DNA from: Sialis fuliginosa
Lineage: Eukaryota > Arthropoda > Insecta > Megaloptera > Sialidae
Assembly (NCBI GenBank): GCA_961205875.1
Contig: OY540809.1
Location: 22,022,267 to 22,086,266, forward strand
Direction: 5' to 3'
Length of the DNA: 64,000 bases
This document shows positions 46,040-57,656 of this stretch, one piece after another. Within the stretch, counting starts at the first letter, position 1, and every line of letters starts with the position of its first letter. A model generated the notes under the pieces. The model was not told the DNA's origin, did no database searches, and saw only the letters and a program-made list of their open reading frames with translations. A program made the translations under genes and the position numbers.

Positions 46040-46330
46040 TAACCGACTTCAAAAAAGTAGGACGTTCTCAATTCGACAATATATATTTTTTACGTATGTT
46101 CGGATATAACTCCGACAAATATGCACCGACTTGGACGATTTTTGTTTGTTTGAAAGATTATACTTTCTTGGTAGTTCCATATAAATTTTATCAGAATCTG
46201 AGTATGGACTTCGAGATACGCCACTCAAAAGGGAAAAATAAAAAACCCTAAAAATACTGAAAAATGTATACCTAATAATTAAATTTAACAATTTTTGATG
46301 TCGGTGCTAAACCAATAAAAAACTTTTTAA
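46040..46330 (+). repeat. S repeat, reference copy
   Basis: Runs from aaccgacttcaaaaaagtag through gtatgttcggatataactcc, gaaagattatactttcttgg, aattttatcagaatctgagt, gatacgccactcaaaaggga to aaatttaacaatttttgatg and tcggtgctaaacc. The two ends are inverted. It is the most complete S copy in the window. The 80-codon minus frame here is a repeat frame. Confidence 0.78.
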
Positions 46331-47101
46331 AAAAGAAAAAATACATATTATTAAATGTAATTGTTACGTAGGTTTTAGTTTTTTTTTTAAGTTTTTTATT
46401 ACCTAACGTTTTAATTTTAAATTTTCTTAATACCTATGTATATATTTTCTCCAAAATAACTTTAAGTAACAATTGAAACCGTATAAACACATTTATTTAG
46501 ACGTTACGAATATTTTAGATCTGTAAAAAACTTATTTCTAATGTAATGGATCATTTATACATTCACAATTGAAACACCCCAAAAAATTACCATTTAAAAA
46601 TTTGTATAATAAAAATCAAACAGTCGCATTTATACTTTACCCAAACCGAAAACCTGTGCATGAAAGGCATTTCCTCCTTGCGGCGCGAATTCCGTCATTT
46701 TTCAATTTCATAATCCGTACAGTTGGATTTACAAGATCAAAAATGAAAATCTACGCCCGTTTCTCTGAAAGGGTTTCCATGTTTGAACATGATTTCCACG
46801 CACGCATCTTGTTATTCGATGCATGAAAAGTATGTAATAGAAATGCTGATGGATAGTGAATATGAAGTGTAAAGAGGGGCGATTTACTTTCTACATCTGT
46901 GTCGACATGTGTGCTAAATTAGACAGACCTTGTTCTGATTTGTAATGAAGCAGGAAATGTGTTGTATTTTATCCACGGAAACCAACATTTTCATTTCTTT
47001 TTAACATGTATTTCAATGTCCATTTGACCTTCACACGATTAGTCTCATCTCGTCTTAATTTAAGCTGATTTTGATTCAACGTGAATTCATAATATCCACA
47101 G
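46331..47101. other. AT-rich spacer with an 85-codon frame
   Basis: A plus frame at 46569-46826 lies in a less A+T-rich unique stretch (46640-46820). I recognise no domain and it has no supporting neighbour. It could be a remnant or chance. Confidence 0.35.
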
Positions 47102-47103
47102 TA

Positions 47104-47971
47104 TAGTAAGGTCTCTTCTTACGCGGTAGATACGTGCCACGGAAACGTCAAAATGACATTTAAAACGCCAAAATGGTATTTAAAACGTCAAAATGGCATT
47201 TAATATGTCCAAGTAAATATCAATTTATAAAAACAAAACAAGAATTTTTAAAATAAATTGAGATAAATCTTTGTAAGGGAATATTTTACAACAAACGTTG
47301 TAGACCAATATTATAGGAAATTTAATGCTCAAAAAATATTCTATAAAATTTTCACGTAACATGTGTCGTTCTTGAAAAATATGGAAAAAATAAATATTTT
47401 GGTATGTCACCCCTCCCCCTTACATTACATTTTGATGAAATGGGACCGTCCTCAAGCCAGACCCAACCATCTGACCAAGTTTCAACAATATCGGTTCAGT
47501 GCGTGTGACAAGGATACAGAAGACAGACTCACACACGGACGGACGGACACACGGACAGACAGATAGACACAGAACGAAAAGTTTTTGTCTTGACGTGGAA
47601 CGGAAAGATAAATTTAAAATTTTGAAATCGGAGAACATTTTTTTTGTCTCAATCTGAAACGATCACTATCTGGAAAAAATTGATTTAAAACTTAAAATAA
47701 AAAAGTTTTTGTTTTTTAAATTCATTTATTTCATTTCATTGAACGTAACAGAATTATTGCCGCTGTCTAAAAATGCAAAATAAAAACTCGGCATTGTTTG
47801 TGAACTAGTGCAAAATCTTGTTAAACGAAGATTTTAATAGTAACAAAACGTTTACATATTTAAATTCCTTGAATTGGCAGCTTTCATTTGATACTCCACT
47901 CACTAAAACGGGGAAAAATCGCACCACGTAACTTCAAATCCGCATAAAAAAATTCGCGTAAAAAGAAACTG
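47104..47971. mobile_element. pogo-like MITE with embedded partial R element
   Basis: Left end tagtaaggtctcttcttacg and right end (reversed) cagtttctttttacgcgaat, with TA at 47102-47103 and 47972-47973. This is related to the 28342 element but more diverged. R sequence in minus orientation occupies about 47143-47672 and starts at the 20-bp tandem units, so its terminal cttggcagat part is missing. The frames at 47225-47638 are within R. An old, partly deleted composite. Confidence 0.7.
47143..47201 (-). repeat. 20-bp tandem repeat, three units
   Basis: Three consecutive units of the form aacgtcaaaatgacatttaa, the reverse of the units at 28961-29040. Confidence 0.85.
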
Positions 47972-47973
47972 TA

Positions 47974-48894
47974 CTGTTTTAGTATCATAGTAGTTTGTTA
48001 TCTTATTAGAAATGTAAATAGATTTGTAACTATTTCATTTTTATAATCGAACTTTAATTTTAAAACTTTATAAAAAATATGAAATATTGATAAATCCTAA
48101 ATCAGTAAATCATTGACAAATACTTACATTTGTTATGTAATATTTATCATCGACGGCTGAAAGGTATTTATTATTATCGAATAGAAATGGCAAAATAAGT
48201 AAAATATATTATACTTTATTGTCATCCTGACTCAGAAAAACTTTGCCCACAAGATAAATATTTAAATGTACAATACAGAATCGTGAGTTGACAAGTTCCA
48301 AACAAAATTTTATTATGTCTTCTCGAAAACTTTCATCTAATACTGTTTAAAGTTCCACTCGCTGTAAATAATATATAATCGGATAGGAAAAAGTTACCAC
48401 AAGGAAATTCATATCCTGACAAACTTAACTGTAAAGGATCTCATTATTTATTCCATTGTTAAAGCTTTAGATGTCTGATATCAATTTATTTAATGGATTT
48501 TTTCTGCCACTCAGTATCGTTTCCAAACTTTGAGCATTTATAGCCTTTCCAATTTAATTAAATGTTTAGCAAGAAATTAAAGTGACCTTATGAAGATGAT
48601 GACCCTTTAACATTATTAAAAACTTTATGAGGAAGCTTAATTTATATAATATTTCAAATTAGGAGCAGACGTATACTTTCAAGATGAAATATTAATTAAA
48701 ATACTTTCATGGAACCACGAGATTTTATATAAAATAAGACAGCGTCGTACTAACTATAATGTAGAGTATAGACATTGGATTTTTAACTACCGATTGCTCT
48801 TTATAACTTTTTTGTATGTGATAATTTGTTTTAATTAACTTGAAAAATAACTGAATTATAAAGATTGGTATATCTTCCCATGAAATAAATTACA
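47974..48894. other. AT-rich spacer
   Basis: No gene or repeat recognised. Confidence 0.5.
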
Positions 48895-49020
48895 AAGGGG
48901 CCACTGTTGGTCCAGGCTTGCGCTACTACTAGCCAATACTGGACCAATATACAAATGATAACTTCTTTCAAGACTTGGCCATGGCTTGTCGTACCAAAGC
49001 TGGCCCAATCTTGGGTAAGT
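48895..49020. repeat. degenerate 'ggcccaatcttgg' minisatellite
   Basis: Several diverged copies of a ggcc-a-t-ttgg word occur in tandem (ggggccactgttggtccagg, tagccaatactggaccaata, gacttggccatggcttg, ctggcccaatcttgggt). The 76-codon minus frame across it is repetitive and not a gene. Confidence 0.6.
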
Positions 49021-49984
49021 AATAGGTGACTGAAGCTCGGTATCTGAAAGTTCGGCTAGACTACGCCAATGTCGAAAAAACAACACTTGGCAAGTCTGTA
49101 TCTCAAAGCATTCACGAGATACTGCTTCTCAAAGTTTATGATTTTTCAAAATTTTTGAGAAAAATGACCGTAATTTGTGAACGGGTGGTCAGATTTAATT
49201 TTATGTATTATACTTTAAAATTCGAAAAAAAAATTTTTGGTCAAAAATCACCATTAGGTATACCCCTTTGAATTTTTTCGATTTTTACCAATTTTTTTGT
49301 CGAGTATTTAAGTATTATTACATACGCTGATTTGAAATCCGTTAACTAAAATTAAATCCGAACACCCATTCAAAAGTTCCGCTCATTTTTCTTCAAAATA
49401 TTGAAAAACCCAAGACTGAGAGGTCATGTCTCGAGAACGGTTAGAGATACGGACCTGCGGTCTGAAAATTTCAACTTTTCACGTTATTTTCTATATAAAA
49501 AACATATTTCATTTAATGGAAAAACTCATGTAAATAACGAGATTTTTTTTGTTCTAAATGTTTATCCATGGAAGTTCTGTTTTCCGCAGTGAAGCACATA
49601 ACAAATATGATGCACTCTGTGTAGTAACGTTAAAGTCACCATTTTGTTTTATATTTCATTTAAAAAAATATTTTGTATGTTTTGTGACATGTATAATAAA
49701 TCCCCAAAACATTTGATTGTTTTTTTATTATTCTAAAAAAAATCCTAAAAAATCTAATTTTCCGAAGTGATTAGATGGAACTCCTTAATTGATAACGCTA
49801 TATATAGAATTGATCAACAAATGCCAGGTTGATTTGTTAAAAGCGACTTAATAGTATCATAATCACGAATTATTCAGTTTCTAAAACTAATCAAACTAAT
49901 TCACGTTAATGCATTTGTGTCCACAGAAGACGTTTTTTTTCCTCTCATTGCAGGTAATACAATTAACTTTCACAAGTAAAGAAA
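49021..49984. other. AT-rich spacer
   Basis: Frames of 81 and 63 codons (49026, 49401) show no recognisable features. Near 49405-49470 a patch (gaggtcatgtctcgagaacg, gatacggacctgcggtctga) resembles a retroelement-tail style sequence but has no second copy here. Confidence 0.4.
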
Positions 49985-50261
49985 CTAGTGTAATCCAGTA
50001 AGTGCATCATTATCTTGTCTAAGACTCCCGAGCTGTGTGAAGTTGTGTACAAATGGCCCGCATCTGGCGGACGATGACGAAGTGAAACGCGTTTCATATC
50101 TCCTCCACAGTGCTACCAACTTTCCCGAGATTAAACACAACACATTATTCATTAGATGTGCTTTAATGGATATTGTCGGCAAGTTGGCGAAACTGCTCGC
50201 AGCTCACTTCAAGAACAAACGTTACTGGTTATCATTTGTTAGCTCGGTTAGACTTATTTAA
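49985..50261. other. unique island open on both strands
   Basis: Higher G+C than the surroundings and without a match in the window. Open for 65 codons on the minus strand (49985-50182) and 74 on the plus strand (50037-50261). Neither peptide is recognised. The plus frame (…GPHLADDDEVKRVSYLLHSA…) looks the more protein-like. Could be an exon, a coding remnant or conserved non-coding DNA. Confidence 0.2.
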
Positions 50262-50483
50262 TGATTTTTGTTTTAACTAGAGACGTTGTGTTAATGCCTC
50301 TTGTGCCACATCTATTTAAATTTTAACTGCCTTTACACTTTGCCAGCAAGTTTATGAATGTACGTACATACATGCATTAATGAATAATACATTAGTGTGT
50401 TGTACATATGTTTCACTTTGTTAAACAGAACTATAACATTTAAAACACCTTTGTACGAATTCAGATTTTTATGTGTATAAATA
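50262..50483. other. spacer
   Basis: Nothing recognised. Confidence 0.4.
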
Positions 50484-50535
50484 TTTGCATACAAAGTACT
50501 AGCACCACTCTTGGATCATACCCCAGTGTTGGATT
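50484..50535 (+). repeat. M MITE left-end fragment
   Basis: aaagtactagcaccactctt then ggatcataccccagtgttgg matches the left ends of 37365 and 55905. It stops at about 50533, where a different sequence (agaagcgtagctaccgatat) begins. Confidence 0.65.
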
Positions 50536-51634
50536 CAGAAGCGTAGCTACCGATATAGCAGAGGGGTCCCAACATGCATAAGCAAAAAATCGTAAAACAA
50601 ATACAAAAATTTATACACTCACGGAAAAAATTAAAAGACCACTTTTATTTTTCGAAAAAATTGCTCATTTTCAAAGTAATGCCAATAGGTCAAATATGAT
50701 CCGTTTTTTACTTATAGGATATGAAAATTGAAGGAAATTTTATCATTTTTTCGAATTTAGGGGTATTTTTGTGTTATACAACTTGAAATTTTATTTATTT
50801 TTTTAATATCATACACTGTTATTTTCATCTCAATTCTTTAATTTACTACAATAGCAGATCATTTTAAAAATATATTTGCAATAATTATTTTTTTAATCTG
50901 ATATTTATTAAAAATTAACAAAATTTTAAAAAAATGTTAATGGGAGATCTATTTTTACATCAAGTTTAACAATATAAGTTTAGTAACTTCCGTTTTGTAT
51001 TTGACACTAAAATCTTCTTCAGCTATACGTTCGCCGAAAAAATGCAAGAAAAGTGCCTATTTATAGTAAAGTTTTTTAATATGTAGGTACAGTCGCCTGC
51101 AGAACTCGTCTGGCACCCTAAAGGCTAGAATCGTTTACAACAGATTCCAAATTTAAAGACAAACATCATCGGTTATCTTTTTCTATCAAGTTATATTTAA
51201 ATACTAAAATTCGGAATATCAAATATTTATTGCCACAAAATTTACGTATACAATTTTCAATAGATTACATAATAATTTAATTGCACAAATATATATGAGT
51301 ACCTATTATAAACGAAGAGTAGTTCTTTATCTAGCAAATGAATTTCAAAATATCTGTCTTTGTTTGATACATGGAGAAATGATTTAAATATTATAATAAT
51401 CAAATGGGAGGAAATGAACACAAACTGCAAGACCATTAATGCAGGTGACTGTACATTGTATATACATATTATTATCTTGTTTTTGTTATTTTCAAATATA
51501 TTTCTTATGCGATTGTTTTTAGCTTACTTGAATTGTGCTCAAAAAACTTTTCCTACTCATACACATGCTCTAGGACCAAAAAATTTGAAGATTACCTCTG
51601 GAACATTTTATTTTAAAAACATTTGTATTATATT
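50536..51634. other. AT-rich spacer
   Basis: The patch right after the M fragment (gcgtagctaccgatatagca, gaggggtccc) resembles hAT 'ggggcgtaactac' ends. The 96-codon frame at 51360-51650 ends inside the next hairpin and has no recognisable features. Confidence 0.4.
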
Positions 51635-51721
51635 GGTTCTTGGCTTCTGAGTATATTTGGTTTTGTTATTGACCAATAACACAACCAAATTGACATGGCT
51701 TACACCCAGAAACCAAGAACC
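51635..51721. repeat. X inverted repeat, small hairpin
   Basis: ggttcttgg and ccaagaacc form the base, and atttggttttgttattg pairs with caataacacaaccaaat with one mismatch at the tip. It is related to the larger X copy at 62237-62402 (both contain gg…acaccca­gaaac-type arms). At 87 nt it is the size of a microRNA precursor, but the second diverged copy points to a repeat family. Confidence 0.65.
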
Positions 51722-52199
51722 GTATCCAGATCACCGCAGAAGCTTCAAAATTTGTATTGTATTGACAGTATAATCAGTATTATATAAAAATAAATTTCCA
51801 ATAAACTTTTTTATTTTTCAATCATACGACAAAACAAAATATAATGAATCAACAAACAACATGCATAGTAAATTTTTTCATAAAACGATTTTACAGTTCA
51901 TCTAGCAAACTAATTTTCATATTAATATTTCTATTTATCTGTTCAAAAAGCGCTTTATTGTACATCGAATGACATGTGAAAGCCACAAAACTAAAATGTA
52001 CATCCAGTGTTTGCAGGATATTGCAAAAGTTTCCATGTCTCGTTCAGCTATTGAAGTCTAGCGTTATTAAAATGTGTCTAATTTGTTCTGTTTTATTCTA
52101 TAAATGTCAAAATACTTTTTGAAATCACAACAATATTAGATTTTAATCTATTATTTATTGTTAACTAACTGTTACCCGAAACTTGGTTCTCGTCATATA
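51722..52199. other. AT-rich spacer
   Basis: Nothing recognised. Confidence 0.45.
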
Positions 52200-52375
52200 T
52201 ATAACTAGCGGACCAGCCCGCGGCTTCGCCCGCGTTGTATAATATTTTATGTTGGCAGCACAAATATTATTTTAAAACAGGGAATCTAATAATTTTTTTT
52301 GCTTTTTGTTCATTACTAACGCATTGGACCCAGTGTTGTTACCCGGAGATATTAATTAAATTAAACTAAGGTATA
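52200..52375 (+). repeat. CGCG-tail/P-type repeat, left part of an interrupted copy
   Basis: Begins ataactagcggaccagcccg then cggcttcgcccgcgttgt, a typical tail. The stretch before 52375 (attaaactaaggta) joins, across the inserted MITE, to taggtaatttgtggatattt, which is the P sequence ttaggtgtataatttgtggg. Confidence 0.55.
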
Positions 52376-52729
52376 CAGTGTATTCCAAGTTGATTAAGAT
52401 ATAGTAACTTTTGGTCAAATTTAACGATGTGTGATAAGTGCATTTTGAAATGCCGCCACAAAATTTAATAAAATTGTAATTAGTATTTTGTTTTCAAATT
52501 TGTACCTGCCAAAAAATATTATTATAATTTTATCTAGGATGCTTACTTTAATGAAATTAAAGTTGAGAACAAAATACTGTAGATTAATTTAAAATTTATC
52601 AGTTAGTTTCGAGGCAGCATTTCAAAATGCACCAATCACACATCGTTAAATTTGACTAAAGGTTACTACAATATTTCTAATTATCCCCATGTTAAATTTC
52701 CTATGTCTTAATCAACTTGGAATACACTG
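52376..52729. mobile_element. TA-target foldback MITE nested in a P repeat
   Basis: A 354-bp element with ends cagtgtattccaagttgatt and its complement, flanked by TA (52374-52375, 52730-52731). The arms match along most of their length (aaatttaacgatgtgtgat / atcacacatcgttaaattt; gcattttgaaatgccgcc / ggcagcatttcaaaatgc). Target and CAGTG ends fit the Tc1/mariner group. Confidence 0.88.
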
Positions 52730-52731
52730 TA

Positions 52732-52800
52732 TAGGTAATTTGTGGATATTTTGTGTAAATTTCATGAAGTCGTCGAATAGATATCTTCAGGTGCACTGCG
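52732..52800 (+). repeat. P repeat, right part after the insertion
   Basis: taggtaatttgtggatattt then tgtgtaaatttcatgaagtc matches 8620-8670 and 1745-1790. Confidence 0.65.
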
Positions 52801-53181
52801 TTAATAGTTAAAGACAAGTTTGAACAATGTTTAATAGATTTATTATAGATAAAATTTATATCCCTGAGTAACACTGAGTCCAATTTATGATAAATTGAAA
52901 TAAAGTTTGGTTATTCGGGTAGTCCAGTTGGTATTTTATAACTGAATAGAGTAAAAGTTTATACAAAATAATTATTGTGAACAGTTAATTAGAAATGTAA
53001 ACATCATCAAAAAACAAACACTAGTGGAATAATATATCCAATTAAATATATTATGATTTGAAAACAGTTAGCAGGTAAATGGTAGGTTTGTGAAAATACA
53101 TAAAACATTATCAAAACTAATTTAAAACATGATTTTAACCAAACACAAACATTATTAACTATTGGATACATTGTATAGTTA
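52801..53181. other. AT-rich spacer
   Basis: Frames of 60 and 71 codons on the minus strand show no recognisable features. Confidence 0.4.
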
Positions 53182-53185
53182 TTAA

Positions 53186-53629
53186 CCCTTAACTGGTATC
53201 GTGGGGGCCGGCCGGCTGCCACAGGTCATGTTTTGATGATTTTCTAAAAATCTAAACATCGGGATGGAGGTACGTACGTGTTAATGGCCGGGCGACCCCC
53301 ACGATACCAGTTTTTTTAAATTATTAATCAGAGGCATATACACTTTTTTTTGCTTAATTAAATAAGAAAGAAAAAATATTTTTGTTAAAAATATTCCTGA
53401 AGTTAATTTTTTTGTGGGTCCCTAAAAATATCCAAAAAATTTTAACTTTACTGGGATCTCTTGTCAAAGAGGATATAGTAAAATACTGGTAATAAAGCTT
53501 AGTTGATTACATAAAATGAGTGTATTATTTACCATTTATAAAGTGTTATCCAGTCTTATTATTGAAACTAGCTTGCCAAAAGCTAATCTTCAGTGGTGGT
53601 CACAAATACCCCACGATTGCAGTTAAGGG
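53186..53629. mobile_element. TTAA-type MITE (CCCTTAACTG)
   Basis: A 444-bp element. Left end cccttaactggtatcgtggg follows TTAA (53182-53185). The right end in reverse reads cccttaactgcaatcgtggg and is followed by TTGA (53630-53633), a one-base decay of TTAA. A second inverted pair (ctggtatcgtgggggccggc near 53193 and its partner ending at 53310) forms a left-hand subterminal hairpin. CCC ends with a TTAA target again suggest a piggyBac-like MITE. Confidence 0.78.
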
Positions 53630-53633
53630 TTGA

Positions 53634-54009
53634 ATAGAAATTGAAAGAAAGATGAAATGAAAAATTTATAAAAAATTATTTTAGTTATATCATTCTGTGC
53701 GCAGAAAATATAGACTGCAATTTCGTAATAAATATAGTTACATATATGAACATTTTTCAGAAAAATCTGTTCAGCTCTGCAGTAAATTTACAATACACTA
53801 TTTCTTATAAAATACTTCCTGTTATTCTACTTTCTAACTGAAATATTTTAGAAAATGTATTTACTATATCAGAGCCAAAACAATTTTTATATTTTATGAT
53901 ATTTATTTTTCCGTTTTAAAACTAAACGAGTAAAAATAATTTATTACTTATCGTTATCCTAAAATAAGTGTCACAATCTTGAATTTGTATATAAAATGAA
54001 AATGTTCTT
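53634..54009. other. AT-rich spacer
   Basis: Nothing recognised. Confidence 0.45.
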
Positions 54010-54450
54010 ATATAGTTTTTCATTGGCTTGGCACTGGCTTCAAAAACTGTAAAATTTAATTTTTATATACTTTTCAGTATTTTTTAAGTCGTTTTTTTCT
54101 TTTGGCCAGGGGCGTAACTAGAGGTTCGAGGACCCCGGTGTGTGACCGGAATACACAATAATATTTATTTTTTTTGTTGCTGCCAATTTGAATTTTACAC
54201 CTCTTACTAATTTTAATGAATGATAAGTATAAAATTCAAGTTGGTGGTAGTTACGGCCCTGTAAGTGGCGTATCCATGGTGCGATTCTGATAAAATTTGT
54301 ATGGATCCACCTTGAGAGAATATACTATTTCAAATAATCGAAAAATCGTCCAAATCAGTGCATATTTGTCGGAGTTATGTCCGAACATACATAAAAAAAA
54401 TATATATTTTCTCTCAATTCGACAATATATTTTTTTATGAACTCGGTTAA
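54010..54450 (-). repeat. S repeat interrupted by a hAT MITE
   Basis: The left part (ggcactggcttcaaaaactg, acttttcagtattttttaag, tcgttttt) and right part (gtaagtggcgtatccatggt, attctgataaaatttgtatg, gttatgtccgaacatac) are adjacent in the copy at 16940-17235. They are separated here by 54107-54261. Confidence 0.75.
54107..54261. mobile_element. 155-bp hAT-like MITE nested in an S repeat
   Basis: Ends are caggggcgtaactagaggtt and the complement of cagggccgtaactaccacca. CAGGGGCGTAACTA ends are a common hAT MITE type. The expected 8-bp duplication (taagtggc on the right) appears degraded on the left (ttttggc). Confidence 0.75.
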
Positions 54451-55904
54451 AAAATAAAAATAAATAAGTGATGATCTGAACAATTAATATTACTCAATAT
54501 TGTATTTATGTATGACAATTGAAAAATATATTTATATTTATTTATTTTGTTTCAGTTGTAGTATCAATATTTTATCCAAAATTTAAAAAGAGAAAAATGT
54601 AAATCGAGCAAAGTTACTAGTCGGAAGATTTACCCCCTAAAATATATATGTATATACGGAGTATATGACGAGGAAAAACCTGATTACCATATTCCAGTAG
54701 AGAATTTCTATGGATATGGAAAAACAGCATCTGCAAAATCCACGTTAATAAATAATGAAGGAATCATTTTAAAGTCATGCGTAGAAGGAAGACAAAAAAT
54801 ATGAGGATTATAATTTGTTTTTTCACATTCATAAATTAAGATGATATTATCATAAATCTGTACTGTCACAGTCTAACGCCACTTATATTTGATAATTTAT
54901 TGCCACCAACATTACAAAATGTATATTTTAAAATTTCAATGAAATTTAATTATCTGTATTTAAGATAAATATATTTTGATTAAAATTAATTTAATTAATT
55001 TCCAAAATTTTGTTCTCTCTTTTCTTTCGCTTAATTTAGGTATTTTATATTATGTTTTCAATTATATTCAAATATTTCTTACAAACTATGGGGCGAAATA
55101 ATATTATTTTACAATTAATTATTTAGATTTATTTAGTATCTCTTTTATATATCGCTCATTTGCTGCAACAACGTAATAACTCAAAAATTATGGGTTTTCA
55201 GGAGACACATTAAGGCCCTTCGCACACGGTGCGATTGATTTACAACGAGAATCGCAAACCAGTTGTGGAAGTGACTATTTTACAACTGGTTTACAATCGA
55301 TTCAAGTCCTCGTTCCGCACACGAGCGCGACTGAATCTTGATCAGTCGCGATTTTTTAAAGTTTTTTGACTTTTGGCAACATGTCAAGCATTCTTGAATA
55401 CCCAGGACTATAATATATGTATAAAACATCATGTTTTTCCACCTCGGCGACGAATTTAATGTTTATTAACTGATCATTTATTCTGAAAGAACTATCTAAG
55501 TAAGTAAGGAATAATGATAATTAACTAATAATTTTAATTATAAATAAATAATAATATTATTATAATTATAAAGCTAAAATATCATGCAACCACGCAACTG
55601 AAACCGAAATTCGACATGCAATCACAGTTGTACGAAACCAGTTGGAAACTGATTGCAAATGTAAGTATGTATATTTGTGTTTTTATTTAAAATGATATAA
55701 CTATATAAGCTCCGCCCTAGAAACAGATAACCGATAATGTTTGAATCTGTTGTAAGCGATTCTGACCTTTACGGTGGCAGACGACTTCTGAAACCCATTG
55801 TATATACTTATAAATGCTGAAATGTTTATACATAATATATTAAAAAACGCAACGTGTCTCTCTGTCTTTATATCTGATTTACGTTTTTTTTTAATTCTAA
55901 GATA
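54451..55904. other. spacer with possible single-ended element
   Basis: At 55209-55350 the sequence gcccttcgcacacggtgcga, then blocks such as aaccagttgtgg and acaactggtttac in inverted order, resembles the end of a hAT-type element, but no second end was found. The 78-codon minus frame at 55701 has no recognisable features. Confidence 0.4.
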
Positions 55905-56030
55905 AGGTACTAACACCAGTCTTGAATCATACCCCAATGTTGAATTCTTATTTAATTAAATGTACTAAATTAGAAATATTTGTTGATATTTGATTACTGC
56001 CATTACTGAATCATAATCTAATTTTATGAC
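55905..56030 (+). repeat. M MITE left half, truncated
   Basis: Follows TA (55903-55904). aggtactaacaccagtcttg then cataccccaatgttgaattc and ttgattactgccattactga match 37365-37490. The right end is missing. Confidence 0.7.
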
Positions 56031-56054
56031 AAGCGGTCATTTCTGCGAACTTTG

Positions 56055-56135
56055 CCTAGCAGCGATGTGCAATGCTGACATTGCCCGGGCAGTGTTGACT
56101 CTACACACCCTGTGGGCTTTGCCCGTAACATTTAT
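56055..56135 (+). repeat. W repeat fragment 3
   Basis: gcagcgatgtgcaatgctga, cattgcccgggcagtgttga and gtgggctttgcccgtaacat match 31082-31165 and the reverse of 30724-30812. It lies just after an M fragment. Confidence 0.65.
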
Positions 56136-56523
56136 ACACCTACTAAAACAATTATTATACCTGTATTAAAATCTACATTTCAAATTATCTTAATTAAAAA
56201 TAACATTGATTTGTGTATATTTTATGATACATTAATGTCCAATTAAACCATATCGCGAATATTAATAATAAAATTTAATTGTAAGATATAATTGGTTTGT
56301 AAAATCTAATAACACAATTTCGATAATAATACAAATAAAACATATTATAGTCAGTTGCAAATAATTATTTCCAAATAATTAGTGATTTAATTTTGCATTT
56401 GATTATTGATTGGTTTTAATTTCGTCTATTTACAATTAATTACTAGCCCGGTGACAGATACAGGCTTTACATTCGGACAAGGTGCGTAATTCTACTCTTT
56501 TTGTGTGATGGACCGATTATAGA
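56136..56523. other. AT-rich spacer
   Basis: Nothing recognised. Confidence 0.45.
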
Positions 56524-56525
56524 TA

Positions 56526-56975
56526 CAGTTATCCCTCCATTTACGCGATTAAAAAAAAATTCGCAAATTTCAAATTATATATTTTAACAAATTTAATCTA
56601 TATTTGTTTAACAATACAATTTGATAGTGTTCACAAAACAAAATTCGGGAGGTAACCTAAACCCGGCGCCCTTGGTAAATTTGAATGCACCTTCATTGGT
56701 CTTACGTAGAACAATGTACCTAAGGCAATTTACACTACGTTTTACATTTGAACCTTTTTTTCAATTCCTATTTATAGCCATCGATTATTTGTAAAGTATA
56801 CACCTTCGGTGATTTTTAAATCTTGTATTGTGCCCTTATAGGCACAAAAGTTGCCACCCCTGACCTAAACATTAAAAAAATTTACCATAAAACGCGTAAA
56901 TGGAGTGATAGAAATTGCTCCAATAAGTTGTGTTTTTAAGTCTTTCCAAACTTTTTCAACCGCGTAAAAGTTATT
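56526..56975. mobile_element. pogo-like MITE without R (empty site)
   Basis: Left end cagttatccctccatttacg follows TA at 56524-56525. Near the right it reads ggagtgatagaaattgctcc, then gttgtgtttttaagtctttc and tttttcaaccgcgtaaa. The segment gttgtgtttttaag matches the sequence on both sides of the R element in 28342-29290, so this copy shows the site before R arrived. The right terminus itself is decayed. Confidence 0.72.
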
Positions 56976-57439
56976 ATAAAAGTTATTATATATATAAAGT
57001 CATATTAAAGTTGTATAAATGCATTTACACTAGAACAATACGGATGTCAATATGTATTTAATATATTTATAAGAAAATCTATAACTTCATATATAATATA
57101 TATATCAGGTCATATTTCAGAATATTCCCATATTTCATGTAACCACACTAAACATTCTTCTTTAATCCGTAACTGTAGGACTGCCATTTTAATTAGAGAA
57201 TATACACGCCGTTTGGAACTAGAAGGTTAATTTAATAAGCTATAGGTTATGCATTGTTAATTTGTGTCAACCGCAGTTCAAATTTATTAATTCATATATT
57301 TAATTACATTATCTATGCCGTGATAAATGTTATGTAGGTTCTATGATTAGAATTATATTACTAGATTGTAATATTTTATTTAAGAAATGGAAAATGACAT
57401 TGTAATAAACCTATTAGTTTTTTTTTCACTTATCGCTAA
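56976..57439. other. AT-rich spacer
   Basis: Nothing recognised; the 65-codon frame at 57387 runs into the next repeat. Confidence 0.45.
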
Positions 57440-57656
57440 CTGTTTAGTGTTTACGCAGCGCATGCGAAGATACCTCTCAAACGATTGTTTTTCTCGACTG
57501 AAGTTTACACAAATTATACACCTAAACATTCCTTGTGAAACACTCTATCCATTAGTGAAAACCGGAATAAAATCCGTTCAGTAGTTACTGAGAAAATCGT
57601 GTACATATAGACAGACGCGGCGAGGGACTTTGTTTTATACTAGATACTAGATATGT
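57440..57656 (-). repeat. P repeat, reversed copy with head
   Basis: In reverse: tagtataaaacaaagtccct, cgccgcgtctgtctatatgt, acgattttctcagtaactac, ggattttattccggttttca, ggtgtataatttgtgtaaac. It aligns with 8505-8700. Confidence 0.7.

Noticed and set aside
48856..49086. Trp-rich minus frame as a peptide gene
   Set aside because: It translates a degenerate minisatellite.
51635..51721. Pre-miRNA hairpin
   Set aside because: The size fits, but it is a shortened copy of the X inverted repeat at 62237-62402, so a repeat origin is simpler.
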